Shown in pieces: positions 53,881 to 63,740 of a DNA stretch of 64,000 bases (position 1 is its first letter; each line of letters begins with the position of its first letter). Below the pieces are notes generated by a model. That model had not been told where the DNA came from and made no database searches. It was given only the letters and a program-made list of their open reading frames with translations. Source of the stretch: Leptospirales bacterium (GTDB taxonomy: Bacteria > Spirochaetota > Leptospiria > Leptospirales > Leptonemataceae); contig JAIBBN010000011.1 in the NCBI GenBank assembly GCA_019694655.1, forward strand, positions 1 through 64,000, given 5' to 3'. The position numbers and the translations under genes are program-made.

Positions 53881-55107
53881 TCAAGCCGATTGCCGCTGGC
53901 GCTTGCGTTCCAGGCGCAGGCGCCGGCGACCCAATTCCTCCGCCCCGTAGACCGTTTCTGTCCTGCTGGCCTTGACCAACATTTCGAGGCAGAGCGCCAA
54001 TGCCCCATCGTAGTCGTGCAACCGATGCTCCTGCAGGCGCATCAACATCATCCGCGACACATCGCAGTCATGGTCCCGAATTGCTTGCCACAAGGCTTGA
54101 GCTGCGTCGCTATTTCGGCCAAGCCTTCGATAAAGTTGGGCCAGCAGGATTAAATCACGGCGGCGCAAGGGCGCATCCCGATCCTCTTCCAGCCTTGAAC
54201 CAAGCATTACGATCGCTTCTTCAATGTGTTGATTGCGCAGCAGGGTTCGCGCCAACCCGGAGCGCAGCAGTCGCCGACCGCCATCGCGCCGTTCATAGAT
54301 ATGTATGGCCTCCAGCATCAGAAAGCACATGCCGACCAGATCCAGTCGGTTGTGCTCAAGGACACGAGCCATGCCAGCATCGTGGCCGTAGTTGAGCCAA
54401 TCAAAGTAAATCTGCGGCGCTTCTGCTCCCGGAAGATCGTCGCCTCGATCGAGGCCAAGCAGTTCGCGCTCCAGATCCGCCTGTCTTCGCCCGGGCATTG
54501 CCTCGCGGGAAATCAATCTCCGAAAGACGTGTAGCAGATCAAAGTGTGCCAGGCGCGGCAACTGTGGCCTTCGGTGCAGGAGCAGGCGATTGCGAATCAG
54601 GGGAGCATCGAAGGATTTTCCGTTAAAGGTAACCAGATACTCAAAGGAAGACAGCCGCGAGCTCAAATATTCCAGACAGCGCTCCTCTGCGCTGGGCGAC
54701 GGCATCAGAATTTGCTCTACTGAAACGCCGCTGGAATCAATCATCGCGAGGCCTATCAAAAAGGGAACGACTCCAACTCCGCGCGAGAGCCCGGTGCTTT
54801 CCACATCGAGAAAGGCGATTTCGTCGGCGGCTACGGTTTGGGCGCCGGGCCACAAGGCAAGCTCCAGCAAAGGACTCAGCGAAAGCGGCATGTACCTGGA
54901 AAAGCGAAAGCGACCGGCCTGCGGATCATCGGATCGCCAGCGGCGTAGCAACGCGCCTTCCCCGAGACGTTCGAAACTCAGGTCGAAGAGCTCTTCGCTA
55001 TCCCTTTTCTGCGCGCCCAGCGGCGGCTCTACGGCGCTCGTTGACCTCTCATCCTGTATTGCATCGCGCCGCTCGTAGAGCGAAAGCAAGGCCCCCAGAC
55101 GACTCAT
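53881..55107 (-). CDS. mrfB: MrfB-type (YprB) 3'-5' exonuclease, RNase H-like, with TPR-like repeats
   Basis: A 408-residue protein. The RNase_H_2 exonuclease domain (~90-275) shows the DEDD pattern D101-x-E103 (FLDVESTGL), TFNGKSFDAP with D168 and LEHNRLDLVGM. The C-terminal ~125 residues carry TPR-like helical repeats (ARTLLRNQHIEEAIVMLGSR). The Bacillus partner MrfB is the nuclease of the MrfAB repair pair. It overlaps the upstream GT2 gene by ATGA. Confidence 0.88.
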   Translation of the reverse strand: MSRLGALLSLYERRDAIQDERSTSAVEPPLGAQKRDSEELFDLSFERLGEGALLRRWRSDDPQAGRFRFSRYMPLSLSPLLELALWPGAQTVAADEIAFLDVESTGLSRGVGVVPFLIGLAMIDSSGVSVEQILMPSPSAEERCLEYLSSRLSSFEYLVTFNGKSFDAPLIRNRLLLHRRPQLPRLAHFDLLHVFRRLISREAMPGRRQADLERELLGLDRGDDLPGAEAPQIYFDWLNYGHDAGMARVLEHNRLDLVGMCFLMLEAIHIYERRDGGRRLLRSGLARTLLRNQHIEEAIVMLGSRLEEDRDAPLRRRDLILLAQLYRRLGRNSDAAQALWQAIRDHDCDVSRMMLMRLQEHRLHDYDGALALCLEMLVKASRTETVYGAEELGRRRLRLERKRQRQSA

Positions 55108-55973
55108 ACCGGCCGGCCTTTTGCTCGCTCATTGCTATTGCGAAAGTCCCTGAATCTCTGGTTCACCTCCCACAACTTGGCGTACTTCAGGAAATTGTAG
55201 TATCCGCCCATCGAAGCAAGCGCCAGCCCCGCATAGCCATCGAGAAAGCCGGCGCGAAACAAATAGATGACCAGGAATTTCCAGATTCCCTTGATCACGG
55301 CTGCAAGTGGGGAGCTGCGTTTACCAGAACCAACACGATCGCTGGCAGCCATGCTGGTATAACGATCGATCCGTTGCAGATGATCGCTGAGATCGGCATA
55401 ACCGTAATGTTCCAGAACGCCGCTGGTGACGCCCGTTGGTAGCGCGGTGCGCCCGGTTTCATGAACCCGCCCTCCTTGAAAGTCAGCGGCGCCTCGAACA
55501 AAGAAGCGAATATTGTAATCGGGAAACCAGCCGCCGTGTTTGATCCAACGACCGAGGTAGTAGCTGATGCGCGGCAGTTTGTAAACCTGGAATGCTGGCG
55601 TTAACTGGGCGGCGATTTCCTGCAGCTCCAGCGCCAGCTCCTCGCTGCAAACTTCATCGCCGTCAATAACCAGGATCCAGCGGCCGCGGGCCAATGAAAT
55701 GGCAAAGTTCTTCTGGTCGATGTAACCTGTGAAGCGGCGAGCAACGACTCTGGCGCCGTGGCGGCGAGCAATCCTGGCTGTGTCATCGCTGCTGAAGCTA
55801 TCAACGACGACGATTTCATCCGCGAAGCGAACGGACTGCAGACAGCGCTCAAGTCGGATCGCCTCATTGTGCAAGATCAGGCATACGCTGATCCGCAGCG
55901 GCGGACTGACGCGCTTACTGGCTGCGCTCGAGGGAGCGTTTGCTGATAAATTTTTCGGTGAACGGGATTTCAA
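55104..55973 (-). CDS. Glycosyltransferase family 2 protein, WaaE/KdtX-like
   Basis: A 289-residue GT-A enzyme starting at TTG 55973; no ATG or GTG fits the N-terminus. The nucleotide-sugar motifs are SVCLILHNEA, VDSFSSDDT and the metal DxD-like IDGDE; C-terminal NIRFFVRGAADFQGGRVHE and GGYYNFLKYAK are typical of WaaE-type LPS core glucosyltransferases. The sugar and acceptor are unproven. It overlaps the upstream ATPase gene by 59 bases and mrfB by ATGA. Confidence 0.87.
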   Translation of the reverse strand: MKSRSPKNLSANAPSSAASKRVSPPLRISVCLILHNEAIRLERCLQSVRFADEIVVVDSFSSDDTARIARRHGARVVARRFTGYIDQKNFAISLARGRWILVIDGDEVCSEELALELQEIAAQLTPAFQVYKLPRISYYLGRWIKHGGWFPDYNIRFFVRGAADFQGGRVHETGRTALPTGVTSGVLEHYGYADLSDHLQRIDRYTSMAASDRVGSGKRSSPLAAVIKGIWKFLVIYLFRAGFLDGYAGLALASMGGYYNFLKYAKLWEVNQRFRDFRNSNERAKGRPV

Positions 55974-56637
55974 GGCGCGCCATCGTGCGATCTTTTTCAG
56001 TAATGATGCGAAACATTCCAGGATCGATATTTTCGCCCTTCAACAGGATGATGATCAAAGCAATACCAAGCCCCGCCCCCTCGGATTCGGAGGACATTGC
56101 CTGATCCATGTAGAATTCAGCGATATCATTGTAGCTCATCGCTTTCTTGAACTTCTCGCGCATCGTCGCCTCTTCCTGCCGCGCAATGCCCGTGTTGTTG
56201 ACGACCTCCACGGTAAGGCCATCCTGATCGAACTGAAAATCGATCAAACAGAAGTAACCCTTCGTTCGCGCCTTCTGCCCGTACTCGAAGGCCATCTGCT
56301 CGGAGAAGATCCGTTTGTATTCTTCGTTTCCGCGGGCGTAGTCGGCTTCGTTGTTGATGCTCAGTCCGCGCTCCTCAAAAAAGACCCGCTTCTGGTTCGC
56401 CTTGCAACCATTGATTACCAGCTCTTTGAGGATCGTATAGACCGTTGTCACCAGCTGCGGCCGAGCATTCTTATCAAGAATGCTCTCGATGGCATGCTGG
56501 ATGTGCTTTTCCACGAGGTCCGTCATGCGGTGCGTCTTAAGCGTCAGGGCACGCCCGTCACGCACGGCGACGTCAATATTGTCGTTAATTTGCTGCAAGG
56601 CCTGATTGGTACTCACGGCGGGGATTCCTGTGGCCAT
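55915..56637 (-). CDS. Stand-alone histidine-kinase-like ATPase domain protein
   Basis: A 240-residue soluble protein that is little more than a GHKL ATPase domain. The N-box-like ILKELVINGCKANQKRVFF is followed by VEVVNNTGIARQEE and GAGLGIALIIILLKG. There is no DHp phosphoacceptor or membrane helix, so it is not a normal sensor kinase; an anti-sigma or regulatory switch role is possible. It follows the ABC transporter genes by 70 bases. Confidence 0.75.
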   Translation of the reverse strand: MATGIPAVSTNQALQQINDNIDVAVRDGRALTLKTHRMTDLVEKHIQHAIESILDKNARPQLVTTVYTILKELVINGCKANQKRVFFEERGLSINNEADYARGNEEYKRIFSEQMAFEYGQKARTKGYFCLIDFQFDQDGLTVEVVNNTGIARQEEATMREKFKKAMSYNDIAEFYMDQAMSSESEGAGLGIALIIILLKGENIDPGMFRIITEKDRTMARLEIPFTEKFISKRSLERSQ

Positions 56638-56707
56638 TCCTAATCTTCGGCTTTGCAGGGCGCAATTCCAGAACGCGCCCGCTCACAAGCCGGGAGTAAT
56701 TTTTCAG

Positions 56708-57685
56708 CTAGTTTTCCAGTTCGCGACGCTTGAATAACGCGATGGAGGCCGCCCCCAGTCCAACGATCCAGGCCAAATTGATGGCCAATGAAATCTGCCC
56801 GGCATTTGCGCCAATTTGACCCAAACCAAGTTGTTGGAGTCCTCCGCGCAACTCGGGAATCCGCGACATAATCTCCGTATAGGCGTAGAAGAGATTCAGG
56901 CCGATCTGTGGCAATCCGTAACCCAGCAGATAAACCACCGGACGGAATACCTCACTTTCCGGCATTCGCCCGGACATCAGGAAGTAGGATGGAATAAAAC
57001 TGAGCGCGAGCGGGAGGAGCGAAAGAAAGACCGCCGGGAACCTGCCCAACCAAATTGTTAGAAAGAATAGCAGCATCGTCCAAAGCGCAAAACCCTCCAG
57101 GGCAATCAACATGGAGGGCAAAAGCTCCTCGCCCCAGAAGCCCGTAGAAAGCTTCATCAGCGGCAAATAACAGGCTACCAGCAGCCCGCCGGAGACGACC
57201 AGGATGCCAAGTACCGCGAGATACTTCCCGACCAGGTATTCCCAGCGTGCAACCGGACGCGCCAGCAAGAGCGTATGCATGCTTGTGCGCAAATCGGCCA
57301 GGGCCAGAAAGGGCGTAAAGAAAAGGGCAAGCAAGAAGACCCAGGAAGTGAGCGAAAAAAAAGAAATGGTAACCAGAAGATTCTTCACGGTTGCCGCAAC
57401 GGCATCGTCGGAAGGACTGCGGCTATCCATTTCCGCCAACATCGCGGCGCGTTGCTCGGCCGGTATTCCCGCTTGCATCAGGCTCTGCTCGTACTCAACC
57501 CGCTGCTGCTTGCGTCCAGAATCGGTAACGGCCCGGCAAGTGGCCCCGCAGCCGAAACCCAGACCCATAAAAAGAAAGCATCCGGCCAGCAATATGACCA
57601 GAAGTCGCCGCCGTACTGCTTCCCGGTAAGTCAGGCCAGCAATGACGCCAATGCGCTGCAAACTCAGTTCCAATCTCTGCATCAT
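56708..57685 (-). CDS. ABC transporter permease (ABC-2 type)
   Basis: A 325-residue inner-membrane protein with about six helices and a large soluble loop after the first helix (~55-110). The start at 57685 has GGAGAGG nine bases ahead. The NTLLLARPV-like DLRTSMHTLLLARPVARWEY is the ABC-2/NosY-type permease signature. It follows the ATPase by 31 bases. Export of a lipid, drug or copper-maturation factor is possible; the substrate is unknown. Confidence 0.85.
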   Translation of the reverse strand: MMQRLELSLQRIGVIAGLTYREAVRRRLLVILLAGCFLFMGLGFGCGATCRAVTDSGRKQQRVEYEQSLMQAGIPAEQRAAMLAEMDSRSPSDDAVAATVKNLLVTISFFSLTSWVFLLALFFTPFLALADLRTSMHTLLLARPVARWEYLVGKYLAVLGILVVSGGLLVACYLPLMKLSTGFWGEELLPSMLIALEGFALWTMLLFFLTIWLGRFPAVFLSLLPLALSFIPSYFLMSGRMPESEVFRPVVYLLGYGLPQIGLNLFYAYTEIMSRIPELRGGLQQLGLGQIGANAGQISLAINLAWIVGLGAASIALFKRRELEN

Positions 57686-57716
57686 ATGCTTCATCCTCTC
57701 CGGAAGCAATCTTGAG

Positions 57717-58628
57717 CTAGGCCCCGGCGCCCTTCACCAATCGATAGAATACTTCTTCCAGACTCTCGCGACTTTGCGAGTAGTTCAAGATCCGTCCGCC
57801 TGCTTCGACGATAGATGCAGGAAATTTGCGCTCTCTTTCTTCATCCGTGATCTGCAAAGTCGCGGTACAGCCTTCGACTGAGGCAGCTGCGTCGGCGGCA
57901 AGAATGGCGCCGCGAATCGCGTCGGTCATCGCATCGACCGTAAGCGAAAGTCCCCTTCGCGCTGCGATTTCGTCGCGACTGCCCTGCGCTACCACAAGGC
58001 CACGATTCAAGATTGCAACGCGATCGCAGGTCTTCTCTACTTCCAGCAACTGATGGGAATTTACAAGCACCGTCGCGCCGCGCTCACGCTCCTGAAGAAT
58101 GATCTCGCGCATCTGTTGAATGCCAATGGGATCCAACCCTGAGATTGGCTCATCCAGGAGCAAGATCTCAGGGTCGCCAAGCAAGGCCTGGGCGATGCCG
58201 ATCCGTTGCGTCATACCCTTGGAGTAGGTTCCCACGCGCCGATCGGCATCCATGCTCATGTGCACGCGCTCGAGCACTCGCGCCACGCGACTGGCCCGTT
58301 CGGAGCGTGGAATTGCCAGCAGTCTGGCATGGTAGTGGAGAAACTCGCGTCCGCTCAAGAATGGATGAATAGCAATACGTTCCGGCAGGTAGCCAATTCG
58401 GCGGCGGTCCAGATCGGCCGGAGCGCTCCCCAGGATCTGCACTTCGCCTGCCGTGATTCGAATGAAGTCGAGCAAGATCTTGATAAAGGTAGTTTTGCCT
58501 GCGCCATTGGGGCCCAGGAAGCCAAAAATCTCGCCGCGTCCAACGCGTAGATCCAGGCTACGCAAGGCGGGCGCCGCGCCATAGTTCTTGGTCAGAGAGT
58601 GAGCTTCGATGACGGCTGCATTGGCCAT
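57717..58628 (-). CDS. ABC transporter ATP-binding protein
   Basis: A 303-residue ATPase subunit from the ATG at 58628 (a GTG at 58694 is in frame). Walker A GPNGAGKTT at 39-47, signature YSKGMTQRIGIAQ, Walker B ILLLDEPISGLDP and the H-loop (NSHQ) are intact. The ~85-residue C-terminal domain matches the exporter class, including NosF/CcmA-like subunits. It pairs with the permease that follows. It leads the long leftward gene run. Confidence 0.93.
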   Translation of the reverse strand: MANAAVIEAHSLTKNYGAAPALRSLDLRVGRGEIFGFLGPNGAGKTTFIKILLDFIRITAGEVQILGSAPADLDRRRIGYLPERIAIHPFLSGREFLHYHARLLAIPRSERASRVARVLERVHMSMDADRRVGTYSKGMTQRIGIAQALLGDPEILLLDEPISGLDPIGIQQMREIILQERERGATVLVNSHQLLEVEKTCDRVAILNRGLVVAQGSRDEIAARRGLSLTVDAMTDAIRGAILAADAAASVEGCTATLQITDEERERKFPASIVEAGGRILNYSQSRESLEEVFYRLVKGAGA

Positions 58629-58717
58629 GGGGCCGCTGTCGCTGCCGGCGACCCGGCAGTCCATCAATTCACGTATTTCGACTTGGCCTGTCACCGCCGC
58701 GTCCCTGCTCTGGACCC

Positions 58718-59218
58718 GTGAAGCTAGTTCTGATGCGACACGCCGAGGCTGCCCCCGGCGACGATGATGATTCGCGAGCGCTGACCGCCCAGGGCAGGTC
58801 CGATGCCAGTCGCATGGCTCGCTTGCTCAGCGGCTGCCACTGGGGGATGCTTCATATTCGCCACAGTCCGCTGCTCCGGGCCACACAGACCGCGGAAATA
58901 GTCGCACAAACCCTGAGCAAGCTCAATGGCAAGGCCCCGCAACCGGAAACGGATTCACGGTTGAAGCCCGGCGCCGACATCGAAGATTACGAAACTATCT
59001 TCTATGAGGACCGCGCCGGCGGCTGCAACCTGTGGGTCTTTCATTCTCCGGAAGTGATGCAAGTCGCGGCCTGGCTCACTGGCCTGCGCGATTCCGGCTT
59101 CTACTTCACGCCTGGTTCGATGCTGGCTTTGAATGTACCACAACCCAATCCCGCAGGTCGCGCCATGGTGGTGTGGCAGGCCCAGCCGGAATATCTGCGC
59201 GACGTCGTCAGCCCTTAA
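58718..59218 (+). CDS. sixA: SixA-type histidine phosphatase
   Basis: A 166-residue histidine phosphatase of the RHG branch, starting at GTG. The catalytic His8 is in LMRHAEA, and a second His sits in VFHSPEV in place of the usual HxP; arginines in the RHSPLLRATQTAE segment complete the pocket. SixA dephosphorylates phosphohistidine on HPt or NPr proteins in E. coli. It overlaps the convergent GT4 gene by 11 bases. Confidence 0.87.
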   Translation: MKLVLMRHAEAAPGDDDDSRALTAQGRSDASRMARLLSGCHWGMLHIRHSPLLRATQTAEIVAQTLSKLNGKAPQPETDSRLKPGADIEDYETIFYEDRAGGCNLWVFHSPEVMQVAAWLTGLRDSGFYFTPGSMLALNVPQPNPAGRAMVVWQAQPEYLRDVVSP

Positions 59219-60425
59219 GCGGCCGCGTCCACTGACGTACGCTCCCCACTAACAGGTCAGCCGCACGTTGATCGTCAAATTGATCAGCAACATACTTTCG
59301 CCCGCGCGCGCCAAGCTGATTGCACCAGTCCGGCGCCGCCAGCAAGCGATGAACCGCGTCGCCAAGTTCGGACCAGTCATCCAGAAGCAATCCGCCGCCG
59401 CTGCGCTCGACGTGTTCACGCAGCACAGCGCTTGCCCGCAGGGCTATGAGCGGAGTTCCCTGGGCCATTGCTTCGAGGCTGGCAATGCTAAAACTTTCCA
59501 TGACGCTGGGCATAATAAAGGCAAGCGCTTGGGCCATCAATTGCCGCCGCAGTTCATCGCTGACGAAGCCACAGTTCCTTAGCCAGTCAGCTGCCTGAAT
59601 GTGCATTGGTCCTTCTCCGGTCAGTACAAGTTGCACTGTACCCTTGAGCGGATTGCAGGCATCAATCAACCCGGGAAGTCCCTTGCCAGCATCCAGGCGA
59701 CCGCTGTAGAGCAGATAAGGGGCGCGAATGCCTGATGGCAGCGGTCCAGAGAGCGCCGGCGTTTGATCAATGCCCACCGGCAGCGTCAGATGGTCGCAAG
59801 CCCCCCACAAGCGTTGCGCCAGCGCGCCTTCCGCATCGCTGTGGAAAATCAGGGCGCGCGCGCGACGGACCATAGCGCCAAAAATCGGCAAATAAGCGAC
59901 GGGTTCATTGTGCAGGGTCGGCGCCAGCAGGTTGCGAGACGGCGGCGTCGTCTCCATACCAAAATATGTGGGAGCATAAAGATAAGTCACATATATGAAT
60001 GCCCGATACTCATTTCGGTTACGATAGAGAAAGTCCGCAAGTTCCGGCGAGTACGGACCCTGGGCGCGCAGCCATTCCAGTTGCGCAGCAACGCTCCATT
60101 CGCTGTAAATGGCGGCAGCCGCGTCGGCCAACGAGTCTCCCGCTTCGAACTCTCGGAATGCGCCGGTCATTTGCGCGTGCAACTTTCGCCAGTAGCTTCC
60201 GCGCTCGCCAATCACCGGAAATCGACGAACCAGCATTCCCTCGTAGATTTCCACGCCAGATGGCAGCTCATTGCGCCAGCTTTCGGCGTCGCTTGCCGTT
60301 GTTGTCAGCAATTCGCATTTGAAAGCGGGCTCAAGGTAGCGAGCAATTCGCATTGCATTGCGTTCCGAACCGCCAACAACTTCGGGCGTCCAGCGTTGCA
60401 CAATGACGGCGATGCGTTCTTTCAA
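59208..60425 (-). CDS. Glycosyltransferase family 4 protein
   Basis: A 405-residue GT-B enzyme with a TTG start preceded by GGAG. N-terminal acceptor motif EVVGGSERNAMRIARYL and donor-site LLYSGRLDAGKGLPGLI, EALAQG-like SLEAMAQGTPLIALRAS are GT4. The start codon overlaps the TGA of the previous GT4 (TTGA). The sugar donor and acceptor are unknown; operon context suggests surface glycans. Confidence 0.9.
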   Translation of the reverse strand: MKERIAVIVQRWTPEVVGGSERNAMRIARYLEPAFKCELLTTTASDAESWRNELPSGVEIYEGMLVRRFPVIGERGSYWRKLHAQMTGAFREFEAGDSLADAAAAIYSEWSVAAQLEWLRAQGPYSPELADFLYRNRNEYRAFIYVTYLYAPTYFGMETTPPSRNLLAPTLHNEPVAYLPIFGAMVRRARALIFHSDAEGALAQRLWGACDHLTLPVGIDQTPALSGPLPSGIRAPYLLYSGRLDAGKGLPGLIDACNPLKGTVQLVLTGEGPMHIQAADWLRNCGFVSDELRRQLMAQALAFIMPSVMESFSIASLEAMAQGTPLIALRASAVLREHVERSGGGLLLDDWSELGDAVHRLLAAPDWCNQLGARGRKYVADQFDDQRAADLLVGSVRQWTRPLKG

Positions 60426-61564
60426 TTGCGAAGCTCCCGGACAGTGGGTTGCGCTCGCTCCGCATCCACTGCGGCCAGAAAGAGTTCTTCAATCCGTTGC
60501 GGATGAAAGCATTCGAGATAACGGGCGCGCCCGCGCTGCGCCATCGCCAGACAGAGTTCGGTATCTTGGGCCGTTTCCCAGAGCAAGGCGGCAATTTCCA
60601 GTGGTTCCGAACGTGTCACTGCGAGCCCGGCATCGCCAAGGGTCTCGGCCATGGCCCCGGCAGCTGCCGCGATGACCGGCGTGCCCAGAGCCATTGCTTC
60701 CACCAGAGGAACGCAAAACCCTTCGTGTTCGCTCAAACTTACGAAGGCCGTTGCCGCCAGATAGGCGGCCTTTAGAGCGGCGCTATTCAGTCGACCGGCC
60801 CAGCACACGTTTTCGGAAATTCCAAGTTTCGCGATTAGCAAATCGAGCTGCTGATTAAAGTCAGGGATCTGTGCCGAACGCCGACCCGGCAAGATCAGCT
60901 GCGCAGCTCTGCCCGTTTGGGCAATCAACTCGGCAAAGGATTGGAGCAGCCTGACGTATCCTTTATTTGGCGCGATGCGGCCCACCATTACAAATCGCGG
61001 TTGTTCAACGCTGCTGGCGCGCCAGGCCGCAAAACGGCGCAGGTCCGTCGGTTCGGCCAGCATCTGCTCAATGCGGTGAAAGGGCGGCACGATCGCCGCT
61101 CGCCCGGCCTCCAGGCCATGGGCCGCCAGCTCGGCGGCGTTGTAAGCTGAATCGGCCAGCCAGCGCACGCCGTCAAGTTGCGCAAACTCCGCAAGCATAG
61201 CAACGCCCTGCTCACAGATTGCTGCGATGGCAGGATTGTATGGTTCATAGAATTGCGGCGGCGTAATGCTGTGGTACTTGATGACGACCTGCGCTGGCGT
61301 ATCACGAAGACGCTGCAGCGCCTCTGGCCAGCCGATGCAGTAGTGATAGATCAATAGATCACGGCGGTTGCGCAGAAATCCTGGCAGGCGACGCGGATGT
61401 CGAAACGTAAGGCCGCGCTCGCCATTGGGTGCAAAGACGCAGGTTTCCCAACCCTGTCGTCGAAGTGCATCCGCCATCCCCTGAACGTCATTGCCCACCG
61501 CATCATCACGTTCCCATGCCGGCGCGAGAATGGCTGCGCGGCGCGTTTCATTTGTTGCCGTCAA
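60422..61564 (-). CDS. Glycosyltransferase family 4 protein
   Basis: A 380-residue GT-B enzyme from TTG 61564, which follows AAAGG. Acceptor-side motif RDDAVGNDVQGMADALRRQG and donor-side MVGRIAPNKGY with EHEGFCVPLVEAMALGTPVI are typical of GT4. It overlaps the DUF4214-like gene by 17 bases and the next GT4 by TTGA. Probably works with it in one polysaccharide or glycolipid pathway. Confidence 0.9.
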   Translation of the reverse strand: MTATNETRRAAILAPAWERDDAVGNDVQGMADALRRQGWETCVFAPNGERGLTFRHPRRLPGFLRNRRDLLIYHYCIGWPEALQRLRDTPAQVVIKYHSITPPQFYEPYNPAIAAICEQGVAMLAEFAQLDGVRWLADSAYNAAELAAHGLEAGRAAIVPPFHRIEQMLAEPTDLRRFAAWRASSVEQPRFVMVGRIAPNKGYVRLLQSFAELIAQTGRAAQLILPGRRSAQIPDFNQQLDLLIAKLGISENVCWAGRLNSAALKAAYLAATAFVSLSEHEGFCVPLVEAMALGTPVIAAAAGAMAETLGDAGLAVTRSEPLEIAALLWETAQDTELCLAMAQRGRARYLECFHPQRIEELFLAAVDAERAQPTVRELRN

Positions 61565-61925
61565 GTTTCAGCCTTTGGCGGCAAAGCCCAATCAGCGCTG
61601 CCGGCAATAGAATAAGCAATGGCTGCAGCGGGCTCCCTTGCAATCGCCCTTCGTAGCGCAATCGTAAATCCCACAGCACCGCCGCCTTGCTGCGCGTTTC
61701 CGCCAGCCTGTTGCGCAGGTGACGCAGCTGCTTTGGTCCGGGTTTTCGTCCCCAGATGAGTCGCGTTGCTTGAACTAGAAACTCATCGCCATTATGGGCA
61801 ATGAGTTCAGCCGGCGACGGCGCCAGTGGCGCAGGAGCGACAGCTGGACCCGGCGCCCGTTGCTGTCGCCAGGCCGCGACCTGCAATTCTGCATTTTGAT
61901 ACACGCTGCCTGGGAAATCCATCAT
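61548..61925 (-). CDS. Small DUF4214-like protein
   Basis: A 125-residue protein. The central part, DEFLVQATRLIWGRKPGPKQLRHL then AVLWDLRLRYEGRLQ, fits the DUF4214 pattern of a small helical domain (F--aY--iLGR-pdp-Gl), often found beside or inside glycosyltransferases. A Pro/Ala-rich N-terminal stretch precedes it, and LLILLPAALIGL near the end is hydrophobic, perhaps a tail anchor. It overlaps genes on both sides. Family membership is moderate. Confidence 0.65.
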   Translation of the reverse strand: MMDFPGSVYQNAELQVAAWRQQRAPGPAVAPAPLAPSPAELIAHNGDEFLVQATRLIWGRKPGPKQLRHLRNRLAETRSKAAVLWDLRLRYEGRLQGSPLQPLLILLPAALIGLCRQRLKLDGNK

Positions 61926-62284
61926 CCATTCCCGAGATTCGAGGACAGGTCCAGTATTCGTCGTACTCTTGCCGGCAACTGAAGAGTCAAAACATAACTG
62001 CCATCAGGGCAACTGCGATCCGCCTCCAGAAGGTTCATCCGCGACTCGAAAATACACCGATAGTTGCCCTGGCGGTAGACCACCCGTACGGATTTGGGAC
62101 CCAGCATCTCACGCAACTGGTCGAGCGCGCCGACGGATGGCGCCTCTTGCGCCATCTCTGAGGCGGCGACGCGAAAGGCCAATTCACGCGAATTTTCATA
62201 AAGCAAGTCGGCCTTTACTTCGCGCCGCTGAATTCGCAACTCCGCCGGCTGGTGATTCAGAAAGATAGGCACGATTCGAGGCAA
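61922..62284 (-). CDS. Small protein, possibly PilZ/YcgR-N-like
   Basis: A 120-residue protein with a TTG start at 62284 (GTG at 62275 possible). The strand pattern RIVPIFLNHQPAELRI, then YRCIFESRMNLLE and YVLTLQLPARVRRI ending in basic residues resembles YcgR N-terminal or PilZ-like beta barrels that bind c-di-GMP, but the RxxxR and D/NxSxxG motifs are not visible. It is the first gene of a four-gene leftward operon, 22 bases from the argG ATG. Family is uncertain. Confidence 0.5.
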   Translation of the reverse strand: MPRIVPIFLNHQPAELRIQRREVKADLLYENSRELAFRVAASEMAQEAPSVGALDQLREMLGPKSVRVVYRQGNYRCIFESRMNLLEADRSCPDGSYVLTLQLPARVRRILDLSSNLGNG

Positions 62285-62291
62285 GTCTTAG

Positions 62292-63695
<1,404 letters not shown>

Positions 63696-63740
63696 TGGCA
63701 TAGGCGTCGGCGCTTGCGTGCTTGCGCCTGGGAGTAGATA

